From positions 3,410,001 to 3,474,000 of the forward strand of contig OZ220687.1 in NCBI GenBank assembly GCA_965116465.1: a DNA stretch of 64,000 bases. Reading direction: 5' to 3'. The position numbers were made by a program, and so were the translations under genes. Positions 41,535 through 50,494 of this stretch are shown in pieces. The notes below the pieces were generated by a model, which was given only the letters and a program-made list of their open reading frames with translations, had not been told where the DNA came from and ran no database searches. Source of the stretch: VXNF01 sp965116465 (GTDB taxonomy: Bacteria; Actinomycetota; Acidimicrobiia; Acidimicrobiales; CATQHL01). The stretch's first letter is position 1. The number at the start of each line of letters is the position of its first letter.

Positions 41535-42497
41535 CTAGGACTCCGTCGGCGTCTCGGTGGCGGAGGGGGCGGGATGCTCCGAGCCGGTGAGGTAGATCGC
41601 GGCGCTGACCAGTACGAACAGGGCGGTGGTGGCCAGTTGTGCCAGGAACCCGTTGCCGACGCCGTAGTCCACCGTGACCCGCAGGCCGTTCTCGAGATCC
41701 TGGCTGTAGTCGAGGGAGTAGTCGATCGCCAGGGCGACGGCGATGTCGGCCACGAAGTAGACGAGGAACCCGCTCACGAACGCAGCGGCGAGTTGTCGGC
41801 GCAGCACCCAGGCGGCCAGCGGCGCGGCCAGGGCGAAGATCAGCCAACCGGCCAGTTCGGGGACGAACTCGGCACCCTCGAGGCGCGCGACCAGACCCCG
41901 GTGCAGGATCTCGGGCGTCAGCGGCTCGCTCAGCGCATTACCGGACTCGTTGACCGGTGTCCGCGCAACGGTTATCTCGTAGGTGGGCAGGAACCGGGCC
42001 ACGATCCAGCCGATGCTCCCGGTGGCGAAGCCGAGCACCAGCCACGGGCTGCGCGGGCGGCGGTCGGGTCCGCAGCCACGGCACCACTCCTCGCCGGCGA
42101 GGAGGGCGGCGTAGGAGGCCGTCGCCAACTGCACGACGTAGGAGGCCAGGCCCAGCCAGAATCCGGCGCCCGGGTGGGCGTCGTTGTAGGTGAACATGCC
42201 GAAGCTGTTCTCTGCGATGACGTAGAACATGCCGGTCGTGAGCCCGCAGATCCCGATCGCGCCGGCACTGCGGCGGCCGGCCCTCGACACGCAGAAGAGC
42301 ATCACGGCGAAGGCGCCCATTGGGATGCAGTTGAACCACAGGTTCACCGGATCGTGTACCAGGAGGCCGGTCTCGTCGTCCCAGGGGAAGTACAGCGAGA
42401 GGATCCAGAGGACGACCGTGGCGACACCGAGTTGGAGCACGCCGAGGCGCCGGCGCTGGGCCGGCTCACCGGCGGCGTAGAACGGAACGATCATCAC
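41535..42497 (-). CDS. Multipass membrane protein of unknown function
   Basis: This protein of 320 residues has about seven or eight hydrophobic segments (for example GVATVVLWILSLYFPW near residue 20, NLWFNCIPMGAFAVMLFCV, and FVSGFLVYFVADIAVALAIDY near 255). Between the fifth and sixth lies an extracytoplasmic loop with NESGNALSEPLTPEIL. I do not recognise a family. GTG 42497 is preceded by TAACCT 7 bases upstream (leaderless pattern), and ATG 42494 is the next codon. It is divergent from the threonine aldolase gene across 87 bases, where both genes have leaderless-type promoters. Confidence 0.7.
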   Translation of the reverse strand: MMIVPFYAAGEPAQRRRLGVLQLGVATVVLWILSLYFPWDDETGLLVHDPVNLWFNCIPMGAFAVMLFCVSRAGRRSAGAIGICGLTTGMFYVIAENSFGMFTYNDAHPGAGFWLGLASYVVQLATASYAALLAGEEWCRGCGPDRRPRSPWLVLGFATGSIGWIVARFLPTYEITVARTPVNESGNALSEPLTPEILHRGLVARLEGAEFVPELAGWLIFALAAPLAAWVLRRQLAAAFVSGFLVYFVADIAVALAIDYSLDYSQDLENGLRVTVDYGVGNGFLAQLATTALFVLVSAAIYLTGSEHPAPSATETPTES

Positions 42498-42584
42498 GCG
42501 CCGGAGGTTATACGCCGGGGGTCGCGGGCACGAGGAAGTCCCGGCGAGGCGGGGGAGGCGCCGGCCGCCGGTTAGAGTCCCCCC

Positions 42585-43622
42585 GTGCCCTGGCCGCCGG
42601 CGGTGGATCTCTACAGCGACACCCAGACGAAACCCACCGCTGCCATGCGGCGGGCGATGGCCGACGCCGAGGTGGGTGACGAGCAGCAGCGCACCGATCC
42701 GACGGTCAACCGGCTGTGCGAGCGGGTGGCGGAGATGCTGGGCCACGAGGCGGGTCTCTTCCTGCCCACCGGCACGATGTGCAACCTCGTGGCCGTCGCA
42801 ACGCACACCTCGCCCGGCGACGCCATCGTGGCGTCCATCGACAGCCACATCGTCCGTTCCGAGACGGGCGGTGCCGCCGCCTACTCGGGAGTGATCACAG
42901 ACCTGCTGCAGAGCGACGGGGGAAGATTCGGACCCGAGGCCACCGCCGAGGCTCTGGCGCCCGGCAATGCCTACCGGCCCTGGCCCCGACTCCTCTGCCT
43001 CGAACAGACCCACAACTTCGGCGGAGGCACCGTCTGGCCGCTGGCGCAGTACCGGGCCGTCGCCGCTGTGGCACACGAGACATCGGTGCCGGTGCACACC
43101 GACGGCGCCCGGCTGTTCAACGCCACCGTGGCGTCGGGAACCGAGGCGGCCGACTGGGGTGGGCCCGTGGATTCCATCTGGATCGACTTCACCAAGGGCC
43201 TCGGGGCGCCCATGGGTGCCGTCCTCGTCGGGGGAAGCGACTTCATCGAAGCGGCGCGGGTGCACAAGCACCGCTGCGGGGGCGCCATGCGGCAGGCCGG
43301 CATCGCCGCCGCCGGCTGCCTCCACGCGCTGGATCACCACATCGATCGCCTCGCCGACGACCACGCCAACGCGACCCGCCTGGCCGAGGGGATCTCGGCC
43401 CTCGGGCTCGGCACCGAGGACGTCGAGACCAACATGGTGTGGATCGACATCACCCCCACGGGCTTGCGCGCCGCGGAGTTCCTGGAGCGGTTGGCGGCCC
43501 ACGATGTGCGGATGAGCCGGGTGGAGGAGCGGGTGCGCGCCGTGACCCACCTCGACGTCTCCGCCGCCGACATCGAGACGGCGGTCGGTGCGGTGGCCGC
43601 GGTGCTGGACGGGCTGGCGTGA
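42585..43622 (+). CDS. Low-specificity threonine aldolase (beta-eliminating lyase family)
   Basis: This 345-residue PLP enzyme converts L-(allo-)threonine to glycine and acetaldehyde. Pattern: DLYSDTQTKPTAAMRRAMADAEVGDEQQ at the start, LPTGTMCNLVA near residue 60, PVHTDGARLFNA near 165 and the Schiff-base Lys in WIDFTKGLGAPMGAVLVG near 197. GTG 42585 follows TAGAGT by 6 bases, so the mRNA is probably leaderless. The stop overlaps the GTG of the sulfatase gene. Length is usual for the family. Confidence 0.9.
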   Translation: MPWPPAVDLYSDTQTKPTAAMRRAMADAEVGDEQQRTDPTVNRLCERVAEMLGHEAGLFLPTGTMCNLVAVATHTSPGDAIVASIDSHIVRSETGGAAAYSGVITDLLQSDGGRFGPEATAEALAPGNAYRPWPRLLCLEQTHNFGGGTVWPLAQYRAVAAVAHETSVPVHTDGARLFNATVASGTEAADWGGPVDSIWIDFTKGLGAPMGAVLVGGSDFIEAARVHKHRCGGAMRQAGIAAAGCLHALDHHIDRLADDHANATRLAEGISALGLGTEDVETNMVWIDITPTGLRAAEFLERLAAHDVRMSRVEERVRAVTHLDVSAADIETAVGAVAAVLDGLA

Positions 43623-45160
43623 GCGGCAACGGAAGCGGGCAGCGGCCTCCCAACATCTGCTTCATCCTCACCGACCAGGAGCGTCACCGGGGGTGGTTGC
43701 CCGACGATGTGGATCTGCCCGCCCGGCGGCGCCTCCTGACCGGCGGTCTGGAGTTCAACCGGCACTACACCCACACCTCTCCCTGCTCCCCGTCGCGGGC
43801 GACGCTCGTCACCGGGGAGTACATGCCCGCCCACGGCGTCAAGGAGAACACGCGCGGCCCGGCCAACGGCTGGCTGGACACCGGCGTGGACACGCTCGGC
43901 AAGATGCTCCGCCGCGCCGGCTACGACACCGGCTACAAGGGCAAGTGGCACCTGTCCATGGGCCCGTACCCGGACATGGAGTCCTATGGCTTCGGCGACT
44001 GGGAGGGCAATGATCAGGCCTTCTGGGGCCAGGCGGGCAGCGGTGTGGAGTTCGACGAGCCGATCGCGGCGGGCGCCGCGCAGTGGATCCGTGACCGTTC
44101 CGGCGCCCGGCAGCCGTGGTTCCTGTTCGTGGGCCTCGTCAACCCGCACGACGTGATGTGGTTCCCGATCGACCAGCCGTGGTACCAGGAGGCGAATCCC
44201 GAGCACTACGGCCGGGTGCGCGACCGCTACGCCTCCCTGGGCTGGGGTCGCGCCGACGCCCTGCCGCCGTTCACCTTCGAGTATCCCGAGCGCTTCGACG
44301 AGTTGCCCCCCAACTTCGACGACGACCTGCACACGAAGCCCGATGTGCATCGACGGTTCGTGCACGAGATGTCACGCAACGGCGGCTACCTGGACCGCGC
44401 CGACAAGCGGCGCTGGCTCCGGCAGCTGGACTACTACGTGAAGCTCCACGAGATGAGCGACGTCAGCGTGGGGCTCATCCTCGACGCCATCGACGAGGCC
44501 GGGGCCGCCGACGACACCGTCGTCGTGTTCACGTCCGATCACGGCGACCAGTGCGGTTCGCACGCCCTGCGCTCCAAGGGACCGTGGAATTACGAGGAGA
44601 CGATGCACATCCCCCTGTACGTCACCGCTCCCGGCCTGGCCGCGGGGGGTACGCGGACCGATGCGCTGACCAGCCACGTGGATCTGACCGTCACGGTCGC
44701 CGAATTGGCCGGCGTGGATCTGTCCGGGGCGGGACTGCCCGGGCGGAGTCTCGTTCCCCTGCTGGCCGATCCGGCGGGCGAAGGGCGCGAGGAGATCCTG
44801 TTCGCCCAGGATTGGGCCTGGTACGACGGCCTTCTGAACACCCGCTACGCCAGCCGCGGCATCTTCGACGGCCGCTTCAAGTACTGCCGCTACTACGGGG
44901 TCGGCGGCAGTAGCACCACCTCGGCGCGCCCGCCGTCCGGTCCGAAGCTGTTCGACATCGACGCCGACTTCGACGACCACGAGCACGAGCTGTACGACCT
45001 GCAGGAGGATCCGCACGAACTCGTGAACCTGGCGGTGGACAGGGGTCGCCGCAGGGAGGTGCGGGCGTGGTTCGACCGCCTGCGGGCCACCGAGGCCGAG
45101 GCGTTCGCTGATGCGCCCGGCAGCCGCCCCGCCGGCGCACCCCCCTGGGCGGAGGGATAG
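43619..45160 (+). CDS. Type I sulfatase (alkaline-phosphatase superfamily)
   Basis: This 513-residue enzyme has the formylglycine motif CSPSRATLVTG near residue 55, metal ligands TDQ near residue 17 and TSDHGDQCGSHAL near 300, and GYKGKWHLS near 115 with the active-site Lys and His. It lacks a signal peptide, so it appears cytosolic unless exported by another route. Maturation needs a formylglycine-generating enzyme, which is not in the window. GTG 43619 overlaps the aldolase stop by four bases. Substrate is unknown; choline sulfate or an aryl sulfate are possible. Confidence 0.9.
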   Translation: MSGNGSGQRPPNICFILTDQERHRGWLPDDVDLPARRRLLTGGLEFNRHYTHTSPCSPSRATLVTGEYMPAHGVKENTRGPANGWLDTGVDTLGKMLRRAGYDTGYKGKWHLSMGPYPDMESYGFGDWEGNDQAFWGQAGSGVEFDEPIAAGAAQWIRDRSGARQPWFLFVGLVNPHDVMWFPIDQPWYQEANPEHYGRVRDRYASLGWGRADALPPFTFEYPERFDELPPNFDDDLHTKPDVHRRFVHEMSRNGGYLDRADKRRWLRQLDYYVKLHEMSDVSVGLILDAIDEAGAADDTVVVFTSDHGDQCGSHALRSKGPWNYEETMHIPLYVTAPGLAAGGTRTDALTSHVDLTVTVAELAGVDLSGAGLPGRSLVPLLADPAGEGREEILFAQDWAWYDGLLNTRYASRGIFDGRFKYCRYYGVGGSSTTSARPPSGPKLFDIDADFDDHEHELYDLQEDPHELVNLAVDRGRRREVRAWFDRLRATEAEAFADAPGSRPAGAPPWAEG

Positions 45161-45164
45161 AGCC

Positions 45165-45184
45165 GCCCGCCGCCGAGGGCGGGC
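45165..45184 (+). terminator. Terminator-like GC hairpin after the sulfatase gene
   Basis: GCCCGCC, six-base loop, GGCGGGC forms a 7-bp stem five bases after the sulfatase stop. No T-run is present, so the call is tentative. Confidence 0.4.
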
Positions 45185-45311
45185 GCACGGTAGGTGGGGA
45201 GGTCGCCTCCGGGGGCGGTCGCATGCCCGGACGCCTTCCACCTGCTGCGCCCGAATGTCATCATGAGGGCATGGGCACGACTCTGCCACCGGTCCTGAAG
45301 GGAGTGCGGGC

Positions 45312-46544
45312 ATGAGGGTTCTTCTCGCCGACCCATGCCATCCCAGCGCCGTCGGCAAGCTCGGCGCCGCCGGCTTCGAATGCATCGAGAAGCCGCAGGT
45401 GGAAGCCGGCGAACTGGGCCCGCTGCTCGCCGGGGGCGAGTTCGACGTGCTCGTGGTGCGCAGCACCCTCGTCACCGCCGAGGCGATCGCCGCCTCCCGC
45501 TCGCTGTCGCTCATCGTGCGCGCCGGAGCCGGGTTCAACAACATCGACGTGGCGGCGGCCTCGGCTCGCGGGATCTACGTCTGCAACACCCCGGGGCGCA
45601 ATGCCGTGGCGGTGGCGGAGCTCACGATGGCCCTCATGTTGGCGCTCGACCGTCACGTCGCCGATGCCGCGGCCGATCTCCGCCGGGGCATCTGGGACAA
45701 GCCCCGCTACGGCGAGTCGCGCGGTCTCAAGAGCCGCTCGCTGGGCATCGTCGGGCTGGGTCGCATCGGGATGGCGGTCGCCGATCGCGCCGCGGGCTTC
45801 GGCATGCGCCTGCACGCGCTGCGGCGACCGGGCCGGGACCCGCAGGTGCACCGGCGCATCGAGGAACTCAACATCACGCTGCACGATGATCTCGTCGAGA
45901 TGGCGGCGCTCTGCGACGTCCTGACCCTTCACCTCTCCGGCACCGAGCAGGTCGTGGGCTCGGCTGTGCTGGTGGCGATGCCGGCGGGCGCGATCCTGCT
46001 GAACACCGCGAGGGCCGGGCTGGTCGACACCGAAGCCCTGCTCGACGCCATGGACGCCAAGGGGATCCGCGCCGGCCTCGACGTGTTCGAGGACGAGCCG
46101 AGCGGTGCCACCTCCGACTTCGCCTCGAGGCTGGCCCGGCACCCCAACGTCGTCGCCACGCCGCACATCGGTGCGTCCACCGAGCAGGCCCAGGAGGCCG
46201 TGGCATCGGCGATCGTCAAGGTCGTCGAGGCGTATGCGAGCGGCCGCGTGGTCAACTGTGTGAACCTCGAGACCGAGCGCGTCGGCAGTCACGTGATCGT
46301 GGTCCGCCACGAGGACCGCGTCGGGGTCCTGGCCTCGGTGCTGGCCGTCCTCCGGCGCCATGCCATCAACGTGGCGGGCATGGAGAACCGGATCTTCCGC
46401 GACGCCACCGCCGCGGTCGCCACGATGGACCTCTCGGGGATCATGAGCCCTGAAGTCGGCGACGAGATGCTGGGCCTGCCCCACGTGCATCACGTGGAGG
46501 TCCGGCCGGTCCCCGGGGCCGGTGCGGCGGAGTCGCCGTCATGA
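45312..46544 (+). CDS. serA: D-3-phosphoglycerate dehydrogenase-like 2-hydroxyacid dehydrogenase
   Basis: This 410-residue enzyme has the catalytic Arg in VRAGAGFNNIDV near residue 75, Rossmann motif GIVGLGRIGMAVAD near 150, Glu in DVFEDEP near 260 and His in TPHIGAST near 280. The C-terminal part from about 325 (VIVVRHEDRVGVLASVLAVLRRHAINVAGME) is an ACT domain, expected for SerA and its serine feedback. AAGGGAG precedes the ATG. It is coupled to the DUF1015 gene by an ATGA overlap. No serB or serC is seen in the window. Confidence 0.87.
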   Translation: MRVLLADPCHPSAVGKLGAAGFECIEKPQVEAGELGPLLAGGEFDVLVVRSTLVTAEAIAASRSLSLIVRAGAGFNNIDVAAASARGIYVCNTPGRNAVAVAELTMALMLALDRHVADAAADLRRGIWDKPRYGESRGLKSRSLGIVGLGRIGMAVADRAAGFGMRLHALRRPGRDPQVHRRIEELNITLHDDLVEMAALCDVLTLHLSGTEQVVGSAVLVAMPAGAILLNTARAGLVDTEALLDAMDAKGIRAGLDVFEDEPSGATSDFASRLARHPNVVATPHIGASTEQAQEAVASAIVKVVEAYASGRVVNCVNLETERVGSHVIVVRHEDRVGVLASVLAVLRRHAINVAGMENRIFRDATAAVATMDLSGIMSPEVGDEMLGLPHVHHVEVRPVPGAGAAESPS

Positions 46545-47938
46545 CTGCGGTCCCCTCCGGCGGCGAGACCATGGGCCACCGCGGTTCGGTTCTGTGGCCG
46601 TTCTCCGCCAGCGTCGTGCAGCAGGACTGGGCCGATCGGGTGGTCTCGCCGGCGTACGAGGGGCTCGGCGTGGAGGAGCGGCGGACCCTGATGGTGGCGC
46701 AGCCCGACAGCTACATGCACGCCACGCGCTCGCCGGAGGACGTCGGCTACGCGCTCAGCCCGGCGGAGTTGGCGGTCCTCAACCAGATGGCGCTGATCCG
46801 GCTGCTGCGCCTCGGCGCCTTCGAGTCGCGCCCGGATCCGGCCGTCTACGTCTACCGCCTCGTCGGGTACGGCTGCCGTCAGCGCGGCATCGTCGGGGTC
46901 GTGCCGCTGGAGGCCTACCGGCGCGGCCGGATCAGGCCGCACGAACGCACCCACGCCGATCGCGAGGAGTTGCTGAGCGAGTTCCTGGCCCTGACCAGCG
47001 CCCAGTCCAGCCCGGTCGGATTGACCTTCCGAGGCACACCTCGCATCGCCGCGCTGCTCGACGCCGTGGAGGGTGGCCAGGAGCCGCTCCTGGACTTCGT
47101 CGATCCGAACGACGTGGCCCAGCGGGTCTGGGAGGTGACCGACCCGGTGTTCCTGCACATCCTCAACGAGGATCTGGAGGGTCAGAACCTCTACGTCACC
47201 GACGGCCATCACCGCCTGGGCGCCGGGTTGGTGGTGAGTGAGCGGGTGCGCCGCCAGCGCAAGGCTTCCAGCGCGGCGGGCGGCTACCTCCCCAGCGACA
47301 TCGTGCTCACCACCCTGGGGCATGAGCCGCCCGGCATGCCGCCGATACCGTCCGGCGAGGGCTCGGTCGATGCGCCGGAGTTGTCGATCACCGGCGACGG
47401 CGCCGGCCACGCCGGTGAACTGCTGGCGAGCGACGCCATCCTGGCTGCTCTCTTCCCCCACGACGAGTTGCGCCTGCTGGTCTTCCACCGGCGGGTGACG
47501 CCGGCGGTGGCCACCGACGGGGCCGCCATCGAGGCGGCGCTGCTGGCGCTGGGGTCGCTGGAGCCCATCGAGGTGGGCGACGCCGAGCCTCCCGGGCAGG
47601 GTGTGTTCGGCGTGTACCTCGGGCGACGCTGGTTCCGCTTCACGCCGGCGGAGCGTGTGGAGGGAATCGACGCCGGCTGGCTGCAGGAACGCGTGCTGGC
47701 CCCGCTGTTCGGGATCGACGACCCCGAACAGACCCGGAACATCGAGTACATCTCGGCGATGCTGGGTGCGGGGCAGGTGGCCCGCCGCTGCGACGAGTCC
47801 GGTGGCGTGGGCTTCGTGCTGCGCCCGGTCACGATCGAGACGATGATGGGCGTGGCCGACGCCCGGCAGATCATGCCGCCCAAGTCCACCTACTTCCACC
47901 CGAAGCCCCGCTCGGGGGTGTTCCTCCGGTTCCAGTAG
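46541..47938 (+). CDS. DUF1015 family protein
   Basis: This 465-residue protein has the two family signatures: YVTDGHHRLGAGL near residue 224 and the closing MPPKSTYFHPKPRSGVFLRF. The biochemical function of DUF1015 is not known to me; the conserved DGHHR suggests a catalytic or metal site. In many genomes it sits beside serA, as here, where the ATG overlaps the serA stop by four bases, so a role connected with serine metabolism is plausible. Confidence 0.88.
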   Translation: MTAVPSGGETMGHRGSVLWPFSASVVQQDWADRVVSPAYEGLGVEERRTLMVAQPDSYMHATRSPEDVGYALSPAELAVLNQMALIRLLRLGAFESRPDPAVYVYRLVGYGCRQRGIVGVVPLEAYRRGRIRPHERTHADREELLSEFLALTSAQSSPVGLTFRGTPRIAALLDAVEGGQEPLLDFVDPNDVAQRVWEVTDPVFLHILNEDLEGQNLYVTDGHHRLGAGLVVSERVRRQRKASSAAGGYLPSDIVLTTLGHEPPGMPPIPSGEGSVDAPELSITGDGAGHAGELLASDAILAALFPHDELRLLVFHRRVTPAVATDGAAIEAALLALGSLEPIEVGDAEPPGQGVFGVYLGRRWFRFTPAERVEGIDAGWLQERVLAPLFGIDDPEQTRNIEYISAMLGAGQVARRCDESGGVGFVLRPVTIETMMGVADARQIMPPKSTYFHPKPRSGVFLRFQ

Positions 47939-47941
47939 CCC

Positions 47942-48652
47942 ATGTCGTACGCTGCCGCTCGCTCCGAGGTCGGCGGGACGCCGGACCTGTCGGACGACCC
48001 CTACCGGGAGAGTTCCCTGAACCCGCCCAGTTGGCGGGGCCGGATGCACGTCGTCATGATCCTGCCGGCGATCGCGGGCGGCGCCTGGCTCGTGACGGTC
48101 ACGCCCGGCGTCGGCACCCGGACGGTCGTGGCGCTCTACGCCGCGAGCATCGTGGTGATGTTCGCCGTGAGCGGCACCTTCCACCTCCGGCGCTGGAGCG
48201 ACCGGGAATGGTTGCGCATGCGCCGCTGGGATCACGTCGCCATCTTCGGGCTGATCGCCGCCAGCTATGGGGCGATCATGGGTCTCGGCGTGCCGGGCTG
48301 GCCCAGTACCTGGCTGGTCGGTGCCGCCGTGGGCCTCTGCGCCCTGGGGGCCGCGCTGCGTTGGCGGACGCTGCAGCCCCGGTTCCGGTTGATGACCGGC
48401 GTCTTCATGGCCATCGGCGCCGTCTCGGTCGTTGCCATCGGTCCGATTCTGGAAGGTCTCGGCGTGCTCGGGACGGTGGTGGTGTACATCGGCTGCGGGT
48501 TCTTCGGGCTGGGTGCGCTGGCTCTCGGGCTTCGCCGGCCGAACCCCTGGCCCGGACGCTTCGAGTACCACGAGGTGTGGCACCTGAACGTGATCATCGC
48601 GGTGGGCTGCCAGTTCTGGGTGGTGGCGAGCGTCGTGGTGCCCTCGCTGTGA
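47942..48652 (+). CDS. Hemolysin III/PAQR-family membrane protein
   Basis: This 236-residue protein has seven predicted membrane segments. The family metal-site motifs are present: SGTFHLRRWS near residue 80, RRWDHVAIFGLIAASYG near 95 and FEYHEVWHLNVI near 205, supplying the Ser/His/Asp/His set of the alkaline-ceramidase-like superfamily. Despite the name, bacterial members are rarely cytolysins and may be membrane hydrolases. It begins three bases after the DUF1015 gene and ends 10 bases before the methyltransferase gene. Confidence 0.87.
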   Translation: MSYAAARSEVGGTPDLSDDPYRESSLNPPSWRGRMHVVMILPAIAGGAWLVTVTPGVGTRTVVALYAASIVVMFAVSGTFHLRRWSDREWLRMRRWDHVAIFGLIAASYGAIMGLGVPGWPSTWLVGAAVGLCALGAALRWRTLQPRFRLMTGVFMAIGAVSVVAIGPILEGLGVLGTVVVYIGCGFFGLGALALGLRRPNPWPGRFEYHEVWHLNVIIAVGCQFWVVASVVVPSL

Positions 48653-48662
48653 GCGCCCGGCC

Positions 48663-49295
48663 GTGAGCGGCCCGCCGCCCGTCGGCGTGGGGCCGCACCC
48701 CGAGCCGTGGCCCGACGATCCCCGCCTCGACCCCGACCTGCTGGCCGGCGGCGACCGGCGCAACGTGGTGGATCGTTACCGCTACTGGCGCCAGGAGGCC
48801 ATCGTGGCCGACCTGGACCGGCGGCGGCACCCGTTCCACGTGGCGGTCGAGAACTGGCAGCACGACTTCAACATCGGGTCGGTGGTCCGCAACGCCAACG
48901 CCTTCGGCGCCCGGGCCGTGCACATCGTCGGCCGGCGCCGCTGGAACCGCCGCGGGGCGATGGTCACCGACCGCTACCAGCACGTGATCCATCACCCCGA
49001 CGTCGCCGCCCTGGCGCGCTGGGCGGCGGGGGAGTCGCTGCCGCTGGTGGGCATCGACAACGTGCCCGGTGCGCCGGCACTCGAGCAGCACCAACTCCCG
49101 GAGCGCTGCGTGCTGCTGTTCGGCCAGGAGGGCCCGGGCCTGTCGACCGAGGCCGTCGAAGCCTGCGCGGAACTCCGGATGATCAGCCAGTACGGCTCGA
49201 CCCGCTCGATCAACGCCGGCGCGGCCAGCGCCATCGCCATGTGGGCCTGGACCTGCCGGCACGCGGACGGTTCGGAGGGCTCCTCGGCTGACTGA
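48663..49295 (+). CDS. TrmH/SpoU family RNA 2'-O-ribose methyltransferase-like protein
   Basis: This 210-residue SPOUT protein shows VENWQHDFNIGSVVRNANAFG near residue 60 (motif 1), LFGQEGPGLS near 155 (motif 2) and STRSINAGAASAIAMW near 178 (motif 3, with SINA-type SAM-binding knot). It lacks an extra RNA-binding domain seen in longer relatives; target RNA is unknown. GTG 48663 is in line with the preceding gene. Its downstream flank is interrupted by the IS element 24 bases after the stop. Confidence 0.87.
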   Translation: MSGPPPVGVGPHPEPWPDDPRLDPDLLAGGDRRNVVDRYRYWRQEAIVADLDRRRHPFHVAVENWQHDFNIGSVVRNANAFGARAVHIVGRRRWNRRGAMVTDRYQHVIHHPDVAALARWAAGESLPLVGIDNVPGAPALEQHQLPERCVLLFGQEGPGLSTEAVEACAELRMISQYGSTRSINAGAASAIAMWAWTCRHADGSEGSSAD

Positions 49296-49315
49296 GTCGG
49301 GCCCGTTGCCCGCGC

Positions 49316-49319
49316 CTAG
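49316..49319. repeat. CTAG target-site duplication, left copy
   Basis: CTAG directly abuts the left inverted repeat and is matched by CTAG at 50876-50879. Confidence 0.88.
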
Positions 49320-49335
49320 GGCCTGTTTACAAAGG
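49320..49335 (+). repeat. IS left terminal inverted repeat
   Basis: GGCCTGTTTACAAAGG, exact reverse complement of 50860-50875. Confidence 0.93.
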
Positions 49336-49358
49336 GGGCCAGGCGCTAGGTTGGCGCC

Positions 49359-49727
49359 ATGTCCAGGCCCGTACTGTCCGACGCGCAGTGGGAGCGCATA
49401 GCGCCGCTGCTGCCACCACCCGCCGGCCGAGGCCGGCCCTACACCCAAGACCACAGGACCACCATCGAGGGAATCCTGTGGGTTGCCCGCACCGGGGCGC
49501 CCTGGCGTGATCTGCCAGCCAGCTTCGGGAAGTGGATCACCGTCTATCAGCGGTTCCGCCGCTGGACCCGAGCCGGGGTATTCCAGGCTGTGTTCGACGC
49601 GATCACCGCCGAGGTCGATCTGGCCGTCGCGATGATCGACGGCACATTCGTCAAAGCGCACCAGCACGCCGCAGGCGCCCCAAAAGGGGCTGCCCGCCCG
49701 ACCGGTCCCGAGCTGTCCAGGCCCTAG
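49359..49727 (+). CDS. IS5-family transposase, OrfA (N-terminal half before the frameshift)
   Basis: This 122-residue reading frame begins MSRPVLSDAQWERIAPLLPP, the usual IS5-type N-terminal DUF4096-like domain. It carries the first catalytic Asp in AMIDGTFVKAHQHAAG near residue 92. It stops at 49725-49727, well before the catalytic domain is complete. An A4G4 run at 49682-49689 allows a -1 shift (tRNA-Lys re-pairing on AAA) into the OrfB frame, giving a full transposase of about 270 residues. TAGGTT lies 6 bases before the ATG. Confidence 0.88.
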   Translation: MSRPVLSDAQWERIAPLLPPPAGRGRPYTQDHRTTIEGILWVARTGAPWRDLPASFGKWITVYQRFRRWTRAGVFQAVFDAITAEVDLAVAMIDGTFVKAHQHAAGAPKGAARPTGPELSRP

Positions 49728-50170
49728 GGACCAGCCGAGGCGGGCAAACCTCCAAGCTGATCGCACTCACCGACCGGACCGGCCGAATCGCACGATTCAC
49801 TCTCCACCCAGGGAACATCTACGAGGGCAAACAACTAGCCGCCCTCGTCGACGCCGCCCCAGGCACGGTCAAGACCCTGATGGCCGACAAGGCGTACAGT
49901 ACCGCCGCCAACCGTGATCGTCTAGCCGCCGCCGGCACCCAGGCGGTGATCCCAGCACAATCGAACCGGCGCAACCCCGCCGGCTACGACACCGAGGCGT
50001 ACAAGGCCCGCCACCTTGTCGAGAACACCTTCGCCGACCTGAAACAGTTCCGCGGCATCGCCACCCGCTACTGCAAACTCGCCGCCACCTACACCGCCCT
50101 GATCTGCCTCGCCGCGGTCGTCATCAACACCCGCCCCACCCGCCGACAGGCGTCCCCGTACCTGCCATGA
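49532..50170 (+). CDS. IS5-family transposase, OrfB (C-terminal half, -1 frame)
   Basis: The frame is open from 49532, but meaningful protein starts after the slippery run at 49682-49689, continuing as KRGCPPD and QALGTSRGGQTSKLIALTD. It supplies the second catalytic Asp in TLMADKAYST and the Glu in HLVENTFADLKQFRGIATRY, completing the DDE triad. The join with OrfA conserves the domain order without gap, so this is programmed frameshifting rather than decay. Stop at 50168-50170. Confidence 0.82.
   Translation: MDHRLSAVPPLDPSRGIPGCVRRDHRRGRSGRRDDRRHIRQSAPARRRRPKRGCPPDRSRAVQALGTSRGGQTSKLIALTDRTGRIARFTLHPGNIYEGKQLAALVDAAPGTVKTLMADKAYSTAANRDRLAAAGTQAVIPAQSNRRNPAGYDTEAYKARHLVENTFADLKQFRGIATRYCKLAATYTALICLAAVVINTRPTRRQASPYLP
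49682..49689 (+). promoter_or_regulatory. Candidate -1 ribosomal frameshift site AAAAGGGG
   Basis: The zero-frame codons are CCA AAA GGG. Slipping back one base keeps AAA pairing and enters the OrfB frame as AAA AGG. It lies exactly where the conserved transposase sequence passes from OrfA to OrfB. Confidence 0.65.
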
Positions 50171-50196
50171 CCTGCAAGTAGCCTGGGAAATGAGAG

Positions 50197-50226
50197 CCGC
50201 CCCCGGGCTGAGGGCACCGGGGGCGG
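50197..50226 (+). terminator. 10-bp GC hairpin after the transposase
   Basis: CCGCCCCCGG and CCGGGGGCGG pair perfectly around a 10-base loop, 27 bases after the transposase stop and 33 bases before the small ORF at 50260. It may end the transposase transcript or shape the leader of the passenger ORF. No T-run. Confidence 0.5.
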
Positions 50227-50259
50227 GATTGCGAAACGCCCTCGCGAAAGGAGTTCCTG

Positions 50260-50439
50260 ATGGGGACTCTACATGACCCTTGGCCGTCCGCGCACGACAT
50301 CGCGAGGATGGTCGCCCGCGACAGCCGGATCACGGTCGGCCCGGCCCCCGAGCCGCAGGTGATGCTGGCGGGCTTCCCGGAGCCGGCCTTGTGGGAGCGT
50401 TGCCGGGGCCGGATCAGGCGCCTGCTGCGGCGGCGGTGA
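50260..50439 (+). CDS. Small passenger ORF of the IS element, 59 residues
   Basis: ATG 50260 is preceded by AAAGGAG seven bases upstream, one of the strongest ribosome binding sites in the window. The product begins MGTLHDPWPSAHDIARMVA and ends in the basic GRIRRLLRRR. It is soluble with a possible short helix-rich, Arg-tailed DNA- or RNA-binding character. I do not recognise it. Its place inside the terminal repeats means it travels with the IS. Real expression is inferred only from the ribosome site. Confidence 0.5.
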   Translation: MGTLHDPWPSAHDIARMVARDSRITVGPAPEPQVMLAGFPEPALWERCRGRIRRLLRRR

Positions 50440-50494
50440 TCGCCTAGCGGGCGGTGGGTGGACGGCTGCGGGTGCGGGGCCTACGGTGACCCTC

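Noticed and set aside
42716..43618. Upstream extension of the sulfatase frame
   Set aside because: It overlaps the threonine aldolase gene in another frame and lacks family similarity; the GTGA overlap at 43619 is the natural start.
49359..50170. Treating the transposase as a pseudogene because it is split in two frames
   Set aside because: The conserved sequence continues without loss across an AAAAGGGG run in the -1 frame, all three catalytic residues are present and the ends are perfect, so programmed frameshifting is more likely.
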